In this document: piece after piece, positions 49,230-57,422 of the stretch | Numbering within the stretch: position 1 is the stretch's first letter | Layout of the letters: every line of letters begins with the position of its first letter | Assembly: GCF_000018545.1 (NCBI RefSeq) | Contig: NC_012587.1 | Span: forward strand, 2,884,001-2,948,000 | DNA: 64,000 nucleotides | Source of the DNA: Sinorhizobium fredii NGR234 | Lineage (GTDB): Bacteria > Pseudomonadota > Alphaproteobacteria > Rhizobiales > Rhizobiaceae | Reading direction: 5' to 3' | Translations under genes and position numbers: made by a program | The notes under the pieces: model-generated | What the model saw: only the letters and a program-made list of their open reading frames with translations | Told to the model about the DNA's origin: nothing | The model's database searches: none

Positions 49230-50531
49230 ATGAGAAACAACCTGCTCCCCGTCGCCGCGCTGTTGCTCGGCACTCTGTTCCTCTTTCTCGGAAACGGTCT
49301 GCTCGGTCTGCTCCTGCCGGTGCGCGGCACGGCGGAAGGATACCCGACCACGATTCTCGGCCTGATTGGCACGTCCTGGGCTTCGGGCTTCGTGCTCGGC
49401 TGCTTCTTCGCCCCCAATGTCGTCAAGCGAATCGGGCACGTGCGGGCCTTCAGCGTCTTCACTGCCCTGATTGCAATCGTTTCTCTTTTGACGGGCATGA
49501 TGATCGACCCCATCTGGTGGTTGGCCTTGCGCGCGCTGACGGGTTTCTCGACCGCCGGCACGTCGATGATCATCGAAAGCTGGCTGAACGAACGCGCCAC
49601 GAATGAAAGCCGCGGCGTTATCTTCTCCCTCTATATCGCCATCACGCTCTTCGGCGTCGTCGGCGGCCAGATGATGATTCCGTTCGGCGAAACGGGCACC
49701 ACCTTCTTCTTCATGATCTGCGGCATTCTCTACTGTGTCGCGATGTTGCCGACGCTCTTGTCCAAGGCCGCCTCGCCCACGCCGCTGAAACAGGTCCGGC
49801 TCGACCTTCGCGGCCTTTATCGCAACTCGCCGGTTTCCTTTCTCGGCATCCTGCTGATCGGCATCGCCAACGGTGCCTTCGGCACCCTCGGCGCCGTTTT
49901 CGGCCGCCAGGCGGGCCTATCCGACAGCACCGTCGCAGCGATGATGAGCGTCGCGATCTTCTCCGGGGCGGTCATGCAACTGCCCGCCGGCCGCATTTCC
50001 GACCGGGTCGATCGCCGTTACGTGCTCGCCGTGCTGGCCGGCGTCGGCGCCCTGGCGGGACTCCTCCTCTTCCTCGTCGAGCCGGGCCAGGTCTGGATCG
50101 TGCTGACGCTGATCGCCGTCTACGGCGCCGCCGCCAACGCGCTCTATCCGATCGCCGTCTCGCACGCCAACGACTTCGCCACGGCCGAGGATTTCGTCAA
50201 GGTTTCGGGCGGCTTGCTGCTGCTATACGGCATCGGCACGATCATCGGCCCGACGATCGGCGGACCGGTGATGACCGCGACGGGCCCCTATGGCCTCTTC
50301 ATGATCACCGCCTGCGCGCATATGCTGATCACCGCTTACGCGATCATCCGCAGCCGCCGGCGCGCACCGGTCCCGGTCGCCGAGCGCGAGACCTTCTCGC
50401 CGGTCAATGCCGGTGCGCCGACGACGCCGGAAAGCCTGCAGCTCTCCCCGCGCGCGGCCCCGCTTGAGGAGGCGCGAGGAGACATCGTCGACGACCCCGA
50501 AGAGGAGGAGAGAGCCAATGAGCCTGTTTGA
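49230..50531 (+). CDS. MFS transporter (YcaD-like)
   Basis: The 433-residue inner-membrane protein has twelve predicted helices. Helix one is LLPVAALLLGTLFLFLGNGL. The MFS loop 2-3 region is PNVVKRIGHVRAF and the second-half motif is GRISDRVDRRYVLAVL. It resembles the YcaD-type group with the early motif SWASGFVLGCFFAP. The C-terminal tail of about 50 residues is acidic and overlaps the DUF1192 gene. The start at 49230 begins helix one; upstream frame is not used. The substrate is unknown. Confidence 0.88.
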   Translation: MRNNLLPVAALLLGTLFLFLGNGLLGLLLPVRGTAEGYPTTILGLIGTSWASGFVLGCFFAPNVVKRIGHVRAFSVFTALIAIVSLLTGMMIDPIWWLALRALTGFSTAGTSMIIESWLNERATNESRGVIFSLYIAITLFGVVGGQMMIPFGETGTTFFFMICGILYCVAMLPTLLSKAASPTPLKQVRLDLRGLYRNSPVSFLGILLIGIANGAFGTLGAVFGRQAGLSDSTVAAMMSVAIFSGAVMQLPAGRISDRVDRRYVLAVLAGVGALAGLLLFLVEPGQVWIVLTLIAVYGAAANALYPIAVSHANDFATAEDFVKVSGGLLLLYGIGTIIGPTIGGPVMTATGPYGLFMITACAHMLITAYAIIRSRRRAPVPVAERETFSPVNAGAPTTPESLQLSPRAAPLEEARGDIVDDPEEEERANEPV

Positions 50532-50706
50532 CGACGATCAACCGAAGAAGAAGACCGCGCACGAGATCGGCAGCGACCTTTCGCTGCTCTCCGTCGACGA
50601 GCTCACCGCTCGTATCGCGCTGTTGACGGAAGAAATCGCCCGACTGGAAGCGGAGCGCGCCCGCAAATCGGCGAGCCGCTCGGCTGCTGAAGGGTTGTTC
50701 CGTTGA
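50518..50706 (+). CDS. DUF1192 small coiled-coil protein
   Basis: The 62-residue protein begins MSLFDDDQPKKKTAHEIG and contains DLSLLSVDELTARIALLTEE, then IARLEAERARKSASRSAAEG. This matches DUF1192, small alphaproteobacterial proteins with a short coiled coil. It starts inside the end of the MFS gene (14-bp overlap) with AGGAGGAG upstream, so it is translationally coupled. In rhizobia it is often near rcdA, which follows here after 348 bp. The function is unknown. Confidence 0.82.
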   Translation: MSLFDDDQPKKKTAHEIGSDLSLLSVDELTARIALLTEEIARLEAERARKSASRSAAEGLFR

Positions 50707-50772
50707 TGCAGACGCCAAACCGGCCGTGCCGAATGGACCCCGCTTAACGGGATATTAGGCATTTTCTGTAAT

Positions 50773-50881
50773 AGTCCGGTCATCCGGTCCTTCCGGACTC
50801 AGACATTTTCACCAACTGGCGAATGGGTCTGATTTTCTCCCTGTTTTACCTTGAGAGCCGCCCCGCGCGGCTCTTTTTTTG
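50773..50881 (+). ncRNA. Candidate structured RNA ending in a strong terminator
   Basis: Three hairpins follow one another: AGTCCGG/CCGGACT (50773-50799), TCAGAC/GTCTGA (50799-50832) with inner pairs, and GAGCCGC/GCGGCTC plus seven Ts (50855-50880). It could be a small RNA or the 3' end of the DUF1192 mRNA. A weak TTAACG-N17-TGTAAT pair begins near 50744. I recognise no named RNA. Confidence 0.35.
50853..50881 (+). terminator. Strong intrinsic terminator
   Basis: GAGCCGC-CCCGC-GCGGCTC is followed by seven Ts, 147 bp after the DUF1192 stop. It would end the MFS-DUF1192 transcript or the candidate RNA. Confidence 0.85.
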
Positions 50882-50915
50882 TTTCGCGACAGCTGAATTC
50901 AAAGAATTGTGGAGA

Positions 50916-50930
50916 TTAACCCTTTCTTAA
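50916..50930 (+). promoter_or_regulatory. CtrA-type box upstream of rcdA
   Basis: TTAACCCTTTCTTAA is an exact TTAA-N7-TTAA and starts TTAACC. It lies 125 bp before the rcdA ATG, after the terminator, in the presumed promoter. CtrA control of rcdA would close a feedback loop; binding is inferred. Confidence 0.6.
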
Positions 50931-51054
50931 GAATACCCTTGCGCGGAATGCGGTATCAGATCATTCTTCGGGCATAGAGGGGCGGCAAGGAAACTTTTCC
51001 CAAGGCCACTTCGTTACCTGACCGTGATGCGTTTTGAACCAGGAAAGACAGGCC

Positions 51055-51573
51055 ATGTCCGAGAGAGGATTGAATACCGTCAGTTTCGCAGGACATGCTG
51101 CGTCCTCGGCGCAGTTCAAGGCGCTCTATGCGGAGGGGATGGGCCTTGTCGAGGAGACGGCGGGCTATCTCGACGGACCTGGCCGGACCGCCTCCAAAGT
51201 TCTGCCGCGCATGGCCTCGGTGCTTTACGCCGCCGAGTCGATGCGGCTGACCACGCGGCTGATGCAGATGGCTTCCTGGCTTCTCCTGCAGCGCGCCGTC
51301 AACAACGGCGAAATGAGCCGCGAGCAGGTCATGTCGGAAAAGAGCAAGGTTCGCCTCGACAGCTTCAACGTCGACCGCAGCGCGCCCGGCTGGAACGAGC
51401 TGCCGGACTCGTTCCGCGAGTTGATCGAACGCTCGCTCCGCCTGCAGAACCGCGTCGCGCTTCTCGATCGCGAGATCTACCGGCCGCAGGAAGCGACGAC
51501 CTTCGTTCCGGACAACCAGAACGGCGTCAAGGCGCAGATCAAGCTGCTGCAGACCGCCTTCGGCAGCAACTGA
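51055..51573 (+). CDS. rcdA: Regulator of CtrA degradation RcdA (DUF1465)
   Basis: RcdA is an adaptor that helps ClpXP degrade the cell-cycle regulator CtrA at the pole. The 172-residue all-helical protein matches DUF1465/RcdA: AQFKALYAEGMGLVEETAGY, VLYAAESMRLTTRLMQMASW, then LLLQRAVNNGEMS and FRELIERSLRLQNRVALLD. The ATG at 51055 has an AGGAAAG site; a TTG at 51034 is unlikely. A CtrA-type box lies upstream and a terminator follows. Confidence 0.88.
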   Translation: MSERGLNTVSFAGHAASSAQFKALYAEGMGLVEETAGYLDGPGRTASKVLPRMASVLYAAESMRLTTRLMQMASWLLLQRAVNNGEMSREQVMSEKSKVRLDSFNVDRSAPGWNELPDSFRELIERSLRLQNRVALLDREIYRPQEATTFVPDNQNGVKAQIKLLQTAFGSN

Positions 51574-51601
51574 CGCCGACAGCGATCACGATGAAGTTGG
51601 A

Positions 51602-51627
51602 AGCCCGGCCTCGCGCCGGGTTTTTTC
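51602..51627 (+). terminator. Intrinsic terminator after rcdA
   Basis: CCCGGC-CTCGC-GCCGGG is followed by six Ts, 30 bp past the rcdA stop. Confidence 0.85.
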
Positions 51628-51666
51628 AGGCCTGTTCCATGCCTTTTGCGAGACCGTGCAAAGAGG

Positions 51667-51870
51667 ATCCTCGGGTCAAGCCCTTGGGTCAAGCCCGAGG
51701 ATGACGCCCTTGGAAGGCATCAAAGTCAAGAAGGGCGCCGAGAGGACGGGCGGCGTTCGATCGCCTCGCTCGACATCGTCCGATTCCCCCCAGACATCGT
51801 CGCCCCTGCATAATCCTGACGGCCGACTCCCCCCCGATGTCATCCTCGGGCTTGACCCGAGGATCCATGA
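51667..51870. repeat. Two inverted copies of a CTCGGG-TCAAG-CCCGAG palindromic repeat
   Basis: A duplicated unit at 51667-51706 (CCTCGGGTCAAG, then CCCTTGGGTCAAGCCCGAGG) and a unit at 51836-51870 share the palindrome CCTCGGGCTTGACCCGAGG with GATGTCATC/GATGAC flanks, in opposite orientation. Such repeats are widespread in alphaproteobacterial intergenic DNA. Confidence 0.65.
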
Positions 51871-52034
51871 ACGGACGCCCGAATTCACAACCTGCCCGTC
51901 TGACATCTTGCCGACCGACGTTCGCTGAGTGAAACCGGACCGGGAACCCGAGAGACCCCGACGCCAGGATCGCTATTGCCTTCACCGTGTACTACGCGAT
52001 AGGCCGGCTGGACTGCTGAATGCCGTCACAGACA

Positions 52035-52062
52035 ACAAAAAAGCCCGGCAAGGCCGGGCTTC
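52035..52062 (-). terminator. Intrinsic terminator after rpmE
   Basis: On the minus strand AAGCCCGGC-CTT-GCCGGGCTT is followed by TTTTG, 23 bp past the rpmE stop. Confidence 0.85.
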
Positions 52063-52084
52063 ATAAATGCCGTATGGCGAGAAC

Positions 52085-52306
52085 TTAGAGGCCGAGGCCT
52101 TCGAAGCGCTTCTTGAACTTCGAAACGCGGCCGCCGCGGTCGACGAGCTGCTGGTTGCCGCCGGTCCAGGCCGGGTGCGACTTCGAGTCGATTTCAAGGT
52201 GCATGGTTGCGCCTTCCGAACCCCAGGTCGAGCGGGTTTCGTATTCGGTGCCGTCGGTCATGACCACCTTGATCGTGTGGTATTCGGGATGGATGCCTGC
52301 CTTCAT
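52085..52306 (-). CDS. rpmE: 50S ribosomal protein bL31
   Basis: bL31 sits at the central protuberance and bridges the two subunits. The 73-residue protein has [40 protein letters not shown] and a C-terminal FKKRF. The zinc-binding cysteines of the C+ form are absent, so this is the C- (zinc-independent) type usual in alphaproteobacteria. It is divergent from the ABC exporter gene and ends at a clear terminator. Confidence 0.96.
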   Translation of the reverse strand: MKAGIHPEYHTIKVVMTDGTEYETRSTWGSEGATMHLEIDSKSHPAWTGGNQQLVDRGGRVSKFKKRFEGLGL

Positions 52307-52504
52307 AACAATCTTCCTAGAGTTCCAGGGTCCAATTGTCGCAAGGCATTGCGACTTTGGGACCGAACACGTAAATGAAGCCGCGGACCGCTCTCGGCCA
52401 CGGCTTCTTTAATTCGATGCCGTGCCTATACATGAAGGTCCGCGGGATAACAAGTGCCGCGCGGAAGACTAATCGACCCTCCGTGACAGGCGATCGGGGA
52501 TCAC

Positions 52505-54307
52505 GTGCCAAGACAAGAGAACCAAGCGCGCGAGCGCAAGTCCGTCCGGCCGCTTGCAGCCGTGCTGCCCTATGTCAGGCGATACCGCCGCTTTGCGATC
52601 GGCGCCGCCATCGCGCTGACGGTTGCCGCCGTCACCACGCTGACGCTGCCGCTGGCGGTCCGCCGGATGATCGACCACGGCTTCTCCAACTCCGATTCCG
52701 CCTTCATCAACACCTATTTCACCATGCTGATGGTGCTGGCGATCGTCCTCGCTTTGGCAAGCGCCGCCCGCTACTATTTCGTGATCTCACTCGGCGAGCG
52801 CATCGTCGCCGATCTCAGGCGCGACGTCTTCGCCCGGGTGACGGGGCTTTCCGCCTCCTTCTTCGACGTCAACCAATCCGGCGAGATCGTATCGCGCCTG
52901 ACCGCCGATACCACACAGATCAAGTCGGCGGTCGGCGCCACGGCCTCCGTCGCGCTGCGCAATCTGATCCTCTGTCTCGGCGCCATCGGCATGATGGTCT
53001 ACACCAGCCCGAAACTGTCGAGCCTGGTCATCGCCGCCATTCCGCTTATCGTCTTCCCGCTGGTCGGCTTCGGCCGCTCCGTCCGCCGCCGCTCCCGCGA
53101 GGCGCAGGATACGCTCGCCGCCGCCTCCGCCTATGCCGGCGAGGCGATCGGGGCCACCCGCACGGTGCAGGCCTTCAACGGCGAGGAGAGCGCCAACCGC
53201 CGTTTCGGCGCGGCAGTAGAGGAAGCCTACGGTGCTGCGCGCGCCGCGATCCGGGCACGCTCTGCGCTGACCGCCTTTGCCATCACGATGGTGTTCGGCA
53301 GCGTCGTCGCCGTGCTGTGGTTCGGCGCCCGCGACGTCCTCAACGGAACGCTTTCCGCCGGCACACTCAGCCAGTTCCTGCTCTATTCGGTTTTTGCCGC
53401 CGGCAGTCTCGGAGCGCTCTCGGAGGTCTGGGGCGAACTCTCGCAGGCGGCAGGCGCCGCCGAGCGCCTCAACGAACTGCTGAGCGAAGTCCCGCAGATC
53501 CGCGCGCCCGAGCATCCCGTTGCAATGGCTGTTCCAGCCCGGGGAGCGATCGCTTTCGATGACGTGCATTTCGCCTATCCGGCGCGACCCGACTACAAGA
53601 GCCTCAAGGGCCTGACCCTGGCAGTGCAGCCGGGCGAGACCGTCGCCATCGTCGGCCCTTCCGGCGCCGGCAAGAGCACCGTCTTCTCGATGCTGCTGCG
53701 CTATTATGACCCGATCAGCGGAGCCGTCCTGATCGACGGCGTGGACATCCGCAGCGTCGATCCGAAGGATCTGCGCGACCGGATCGCGATCGTCCCGCAG
53801 GATGTGACGATCTTCGCCGCCTCGGTGCATGACAACATCGCCTTCAGCGCCCCGGAGGCGAGTCGCGAGGCGGTGCGGGCGGCGGCGATTGCAGCGCAGG
53901 CCGATGAATTCATCGCAAAGCTCGATCGGGGCTACGACACGCTGGTCGGCGAGCGCGGCGTGACGCTTTCCGGCGGTCAGCGCCAGCGCATCGCGATTGC
54001 CCGGGCGATCCTCAGGAACGCTCCGATCCTGCTCCTCGACGAGGCGACATCGGCTCTCGACGCGGAGAGCGAGACCCTGGTGCAGAAGGCGCTCGACGGT
54101 CTGATGCGCGAGCGCACGACGCTCGTCATCGCGCATCGGCTGGCAACGGTGCTGAAGGCCGACCGCATCCTCGTCATGGATCATGGCCGCATCGTCGAGG
54201 AAGGCACCCACGCCTCGCTGATCCGCCACGGTGGCCTCTATGCCAAGCTCGCCCGGCTCCAGTTCGATCATGGGGCGGAAGGCCTGTTCGTCGCATCCCA
54301 GCTCTAG
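52505..54307 (+). CDS. ABC exporter, fused permease and ATPase (MsbA-like)
   Basis: The 600-residue half-transporter has a six-helix membrane domain (about 25-320; LPYVRRYRRFAIGAAIALTV). The ATPase domain follows with Walker A GPSGAGKST, signature LSGGQRQRIAIARA and Walker B ILLLDEATSALD. It would work as a homodimer exporting lipids or drugs. The start is GTG at 52505; no earlier ATG fits. Its stop TAG lies inside a palindromic repeat. The usual neighbour in rhizobia is rpmE, as here; the substrate is unknown. Confidence 0.92.
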   Translation: MPRQENQARERKSVRPLAAVLPYVRRYRRFAIGAAIALTVAAVTTLTLPLAVRRMIDHGFSNSDSAFINTYFTMLMVLAIVLALASAARYYFVISLGERIVADLRRDVFARVTGLSASFFDVNQSGEIVSRLTADTTQIKSAVGATASVALRNLILCLGAIGMMVYTSPKLSSLVIAAIPLIVFPLVGFGRSVRRRSREAQDTLAAASAYAGEAIGATRTVQAFNGEESANRRFGAAVEEAYGAARAAIRARSALTAFAITMVFGSVVAVLWFGARDVLNGTLSAGTLSQFLLYSVFAAGSLGALSEVWGELSQAAGAAERLNELLSEVPQIRAPEHPVAMAVPARGAIAFDDVHFAYPARPDYKSLKGLTLAVQPGETVAIVGPSGAGKSTVFSMLLRYYDPISGAVLIDGVDIRSVDPKDLRDRIAIVPQDVTIFAASVHDNIAFSAPEASREAVRAAAIAAQADEFIAKLDRGYDTLVGERGVTLSGGQRQRIAIARAILRNAPILLLDEATSALDAESETLVQKALDGLMRERTTLVIAHRLATVLKADRILVMDHGRIVEEGTHASLIRHGGLYAKLARLQFDHGAEGLFVASQL

Positions 54308-54420
54308 AGCGGGATGAGGAAAAGTGTGCGCGGTTTTCCGCCCGCATCCCGCTCTAACCTATTAGAATCGATCACGTTCATTATTCTAGGTCGATCCGAC
54401 CTAAAATCATCGTGATCTAG
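54306..54420. repeat. Compound palindromic repeat at the end of the ABC exporter gene
   Basis: The first palindrome is AGAGCGGGATG ... CATCCCGCTCT (54306-54356). A second is ATCGATCACG ... CGTGATCTAG with an inner AGGTCGATCCGACCT (54367-54420). The exporter stop codon overlaps the first palindrome. Diverged copies of the first unit occur at 13787-13835 and 34934-34989. Confidence 0.75.
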
Positions 54421-54555
54421 GACCGGAGCGTTAACCACTCGCTCGTCGGATGAGATTGTTTGTCGATCCGCCGTTGCCCGCGGCAACCACGGCCCTATTG
54501 TAAGGAGGCCGGCTGTTGCCGGCAGCGCCGTCGACAAGATTGGGAGGATATCCGT

Positions 54556-55548
54556 ATGCCATTTCTCAGCATGACCCGCCGCGCCGCCCTTGCCTTCGGC
54601 ATCGCCACGCTTTCCGCGATGACACTCGGCAGCCCGGTGCAGGCGCAAAGCTTTCCGGACCGGACGATAACGCTCGTGGTCCCCTTCGCCGCCGGCGGCT
54701 CGACCGACGTGGTGGCGCGGATCATCGCCCAGAAGATGTCCGAGGATCTCGGTCAGCAGATCGTCGTGCAGAACGTCGCAGGCGCCGGCGGCAACCTCGG
54801 AGCGTCCAATGTGGCGCGCGCCGATCCGGACGGCTACACGATCCTGATGGCCACGGTCGCAACCCACGCCCTCAATCCGCTGATCCTGAAGACCAAGCCC
54901 TACGATCCCGAGAAGGATTTCGCGCCGGTCTCGCTGCTGGTCATCGTGCCGAACGTGCTGGTCGTCAATCCGGAACTGCCTGCCAAGTCGGTGCAGGAAC
55001 TGCTGGCGCTGCTGAAGGCGTCGCCCGACCAGTACAGCTACGCATCCTCCGGCAATGGCACGCCGCTGCATCTTTCCGGCGAACTCTTCAAGACGATGGC
55101 CGGCGTCCAGATGCAGCACATTCCCTACAAGGGCTCCGGCCCGGCGCTGAACGACGTCATCGGCAACCAGGTGCCGATCATGTTCGACAACCTGCCCTCG
55201 TCGTCGAGCCACATTAAGGCCGGGACGCTGAGGGCGCTCGCCGTGACGACGGCTGAACGCGCCCCCTCCTTCCCGGACGTGCCGACCATCGCCGAGTCCG
55301 GCATTCCCGGCTACGAGACCTATACCTGGAACGCCCTCTTCGCCCCGGCCGATACGCCTCAGCCGGTGATTGCTCGCCTCAACGAGGCGGCCAACAAGGC
55401 TCTCGCCGATCCGGCGGTCAAAAAGCGCATGGGGGAGTTCAGCGCCAAGATCGTCGGCTCGACGCCCGAAGAGCTCGCTGCCCATGTGAAAGCAGAGTTG
55501 GCAAAGTGGACGCCGGTCGTGCGCGACGCGAACGTGCAGATGGATTGA
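54556..55548 (+). CDS. TctC/Bug-family periplasmic solute-binding protein (orphan)
   Basis: The 330-residue protein has a signal peptide (SMTRRAALAFGIATLSAMTL, cut after QAQ) with a twin-Arg pair. The Bug family fold follows: FPDRTITLVVPFAAGGSTDV, VVQNVAGAGGNLGASNVARA, YASSGNGTPLHLSGELF and HIPYKGSGPALNDVIGNQV. These proteins bind carboxylates or amides for TctAB uptake systems. No tctA or tctB lies nearby, so it is an orphan that may feed a distant permease or act as a sensor. The ATG at 54556 has a GGGAGGA site. Confidence 0.88.
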   Translation: MPFLSMTRRAALAFGIATLSAMTLGSPVQAQSFPDRTITLVVPFAAGGSTDVVARIIAQKMSEDLGQQIVVQNVAGAGGNLGASNVARADPDGYTILMATVATHALNPLILKTKPYDPEKDFAPVSLLVIVPNVLVVNPELPAKSVQELLALLKASPDQYSYASSGNGTPLHLSGELFKTMAGVQMQHIPYKGSGPALNDVIGNQVPIMFDNLPSSSSHIKAGTLRALAVTTAERAPSFPDVPTIAESGIPGYETYTWNALFAPADTPQPVIARLNEAANKALADPAVKKRMGEFSAKIVGSTPEELAAHVKAELAKWTPVVRDANVQMD

Positions 55549-55564
55549 CGAGAGACTGGCGTTT

Positions 55565-55625
55565 GCCCCTCATCCGCCTACCGGCCCCTTCTCCCCGCAA
55601 GCGGGGCGAAGGGGACTCGCGGCAC
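55565..55625. repeat. Palindromic repeat related to the sqdC 3' element
   Basis: CCCCTCATCCGCC followed by CCCCTTCTCCCCGC/GCGGGGCGAAGGGG and ACTCGCGGC matches 23624-23683 in reverse orientation. It sits between the Bug gene and the convergent FAD gene. Confidence 0.65.
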
Positions 55626-55699
55626 CGTATTGCCACCATCCCCTGAGGAAGAGGCCGGCAGTGAGGATCGGAAGTCCCCTACGATAGCAACGCCGTGCC

Positions 55700-57349
55700 T
55701 CAAACCTCCCCGGCCGCGCCCCGCCCCGCGGCACGGCCGGAAAAGATGCAGCCACCCAGGAAGGTGCCTTCGAGGGCGTTGTAGCCGTGCATGCCGCCGC
55801 CGCCGAAGCCGGCCACTTCGCCGGCCGCATAAAGACCCGGCACCGGCTCGCCGGAAAGTTCCAGCACCTGGCCGGACAAATTGGTCTGCAGCCCGCCGAG
55901 TGTCTTGCGCGTCAGGATGTGCAATCGCACCGCGATCAGCGGCCCGGCCTTCGGGTCGAGCAGACGATGCGGCTTGGCGGTGCGAAGCAACCGGTCGCCG
56001 CGATAGGCGCGGGCACCGCGGATGGCGGTAACCTGCGCATCCTTGGAAAACGGATTGTCGATCTCCCGGTCGCGCGCCTCGATCTGCCCCTTGAGATGGT
56101 TCACCGAAAGGCGGTTCTCGCCGGTCAGCCGGTTCATCGCCTCGACGAGATCCTCCAGCCGATCCTTGACGATGAAATCCTCGCCCTTTTCCATGAAGGC
56201 CTGCACCGGGCCGGGCGGCTTGGCGCCGAGCCGCCTCAGGAGAAGCGCGATGCTCTTGCCGGTCAGATCTGGATTCTGCTCGGATCCGGAAAGGGCAAAC
56301 TCCTTCTTGATGATCGCCCGCGTCAGGATGAACCAGCTATAGTCGTGGCCGCTCTCGCGGATCGCCGCCAGGGTCCCGAGCGTATCGAAGCCCGGCATGG
56401 CCGGCGCCGAAAAGCGGTTGCCGTCGGCATCGCACCAGAAGGAGGACGGGCCCGGCAGGATACGGATGCCATGATCCGGCCAGATCGGCTCGAAATTCCT
56501 GAGGCCTTCGGTATAGTGCCACATGCGGTCGGCGTTGATGACCGAGCCGCGGGCGCGGCCGGCGATCTCCAGCATCCGGCCGTCGACATGATGCGGCACG
56601 CCGCTGACCATCGAGGCCGGCGGCTGGCCGAGGCGCTTGCGCGGCCAGTTGCGGCGCACCAGTTCGTGATTGCCGCCGATGCCGCCCGAGCTGACGATCA
56701 CCGCGCCGGCGGAAATCTCGAAGTCGCCGGCCACCTCCCGCGCACTGCGCTCGCCGCGGCCGACCGGATCCGCCTTGAGGATTGCGCCGCGGGCGCCGCT
56801 CACGGCGCCGTCGGTGGTGACAAGCTCGTCGACGCGGTGGCGGAAGCGGAACCGGACAAGACCGCGGCTTTCCGCCTCCCGCGTCAGCCGGATGAAGGGG
56901 TCGAGCACCGCCGGGCCGGTGCCCCAGGTGACGTGGAAGCGGGGAACGGAATTGCCGTGGCGATGCGCAAGGCCGCCGCCGCGCTCGGCCCAACCGACGA
57001 CCGGAAACCAGCGCAGCCCGAGCCGATGCAGCCAGCGTCGTTTCTCGCCGGCAGCGAAATCGAGATAGGCCTCGGCCCAGAGGCGCGGCCAGTGATCCTC
57101 GGGCCGGTCGAACTGCGACGACCCCATCCAGTCCTGGCCGGCCAGGTCACGGCTGTCGCGAATGCCCATGCGCCGCTGCTCGGGACTGTCGATGAAAAAG
57201 AGGCCGCCGAGCGACCAGAAAGCCTGGCCGCCGAGATTCTGCTCCCCCTCCTGGTCGAGAACGATCACCTTGCGGCCCAGCGCCGCCGCCTCGGACGCCG
57301 CCACGAGCCCGGCAAGGCCCGCGCCGATGACCAGCACATCGCAATCCAT
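55700..57349 (-). CDS. FAD-binding dehydrogenase (3-ketosteroid dehydrogenase-like)
   Basis: The 549-residue flavoprotein has the FAD-binding Rossmann start DCDVLVIGAGLAGLVAASEA, then ALGRKVIVLDQE. Further FAD-domain segments are VIVSSGGIGGNHELVRRNWP and the C-terminal GLYAAGEVAGFGGGGMHGYN, then ALEGTFLGGCIFSG. This C-terminal motif is typical of the KsdD/fumarate reductase-like group called FAD-binding dehydrogenase. The substrate is unknown; no steroid genes are nearby. ATG at 57349 is preferred to the TTG before it. It lies 70 bp after the MotB-like gene. Confidence 0.88.
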   Translation of the reverse strand: MDCDVLVIGAGLAGLVAASEAAALGRKVIVLDQEGEQNLGGQAFWSLGGLFFIDSPEQRRMGIRDSRDLAGQDWMGSSQFDRPEDHWPRLWAEAYLDFAAGEKRRWLHRLGLRWFPVVGWAERGGGLAHRHGNSVPRFHVTWGTGPAVLDPFIRLTREAESRGLVRFRFRHRVDELVTTDGAVSGARGAILKADPVGRGERSAREVAGDFEISAGAVIVSSGGIGGNHELVRRNWPRKRLGQPPASMVSGVPHHVDGRMLEIAGRARGSVINADRMWHYTEGLRNFEPIWPDHGIRILPGPSSFWCDADGNRFSAPAMPGFDTLGTLAAIRESGHDYSWFILTRAIIKKEFALSGSEQNPDLTGKSIALLLRRLGAKPPGPVQAFMEKGEDFIVKDRLEDLVEAMNRLTGENRLSVNHLKGQIEARDREIDNPFSKDAQVTAIRGARAYRGDRLLRTAKPHRLLDPKAGPLIAVRLHILTRKTLGGLQTNLSGQVLELSGEPVPGLYAAGEVAGFGGGGMHGYNALEGTFLGGCIFSGRAAGRGAAGEV

Positions 57350-57422
57350 CAACGGTGTCTCCCCAATCTCCCTCGACGACTCTTACGCACACGTCAAGGT
57401 CAATTCAAGCGGGAGTGTCCGC

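Larger units (their letters stand above)
51574..52084. other. Intergenic region between rcdA and rpmE with repeats
   Basis: This 511-bp gap between convergent genes holds the rcdA terminator (51602-51627), palindromic repeats (51667-51706 and 51836-51870) and the rpmE terminator (52035-52062). ORFs here are made of repeat sequence and look non-coding. Confidence 0.7.

Noticed and set aside
51656..51985. Frames of 60-100 codons in the rcdA-rpmE gap
   Set aside because: They consist largely of palindromic repeat sequence and occur on both strands.
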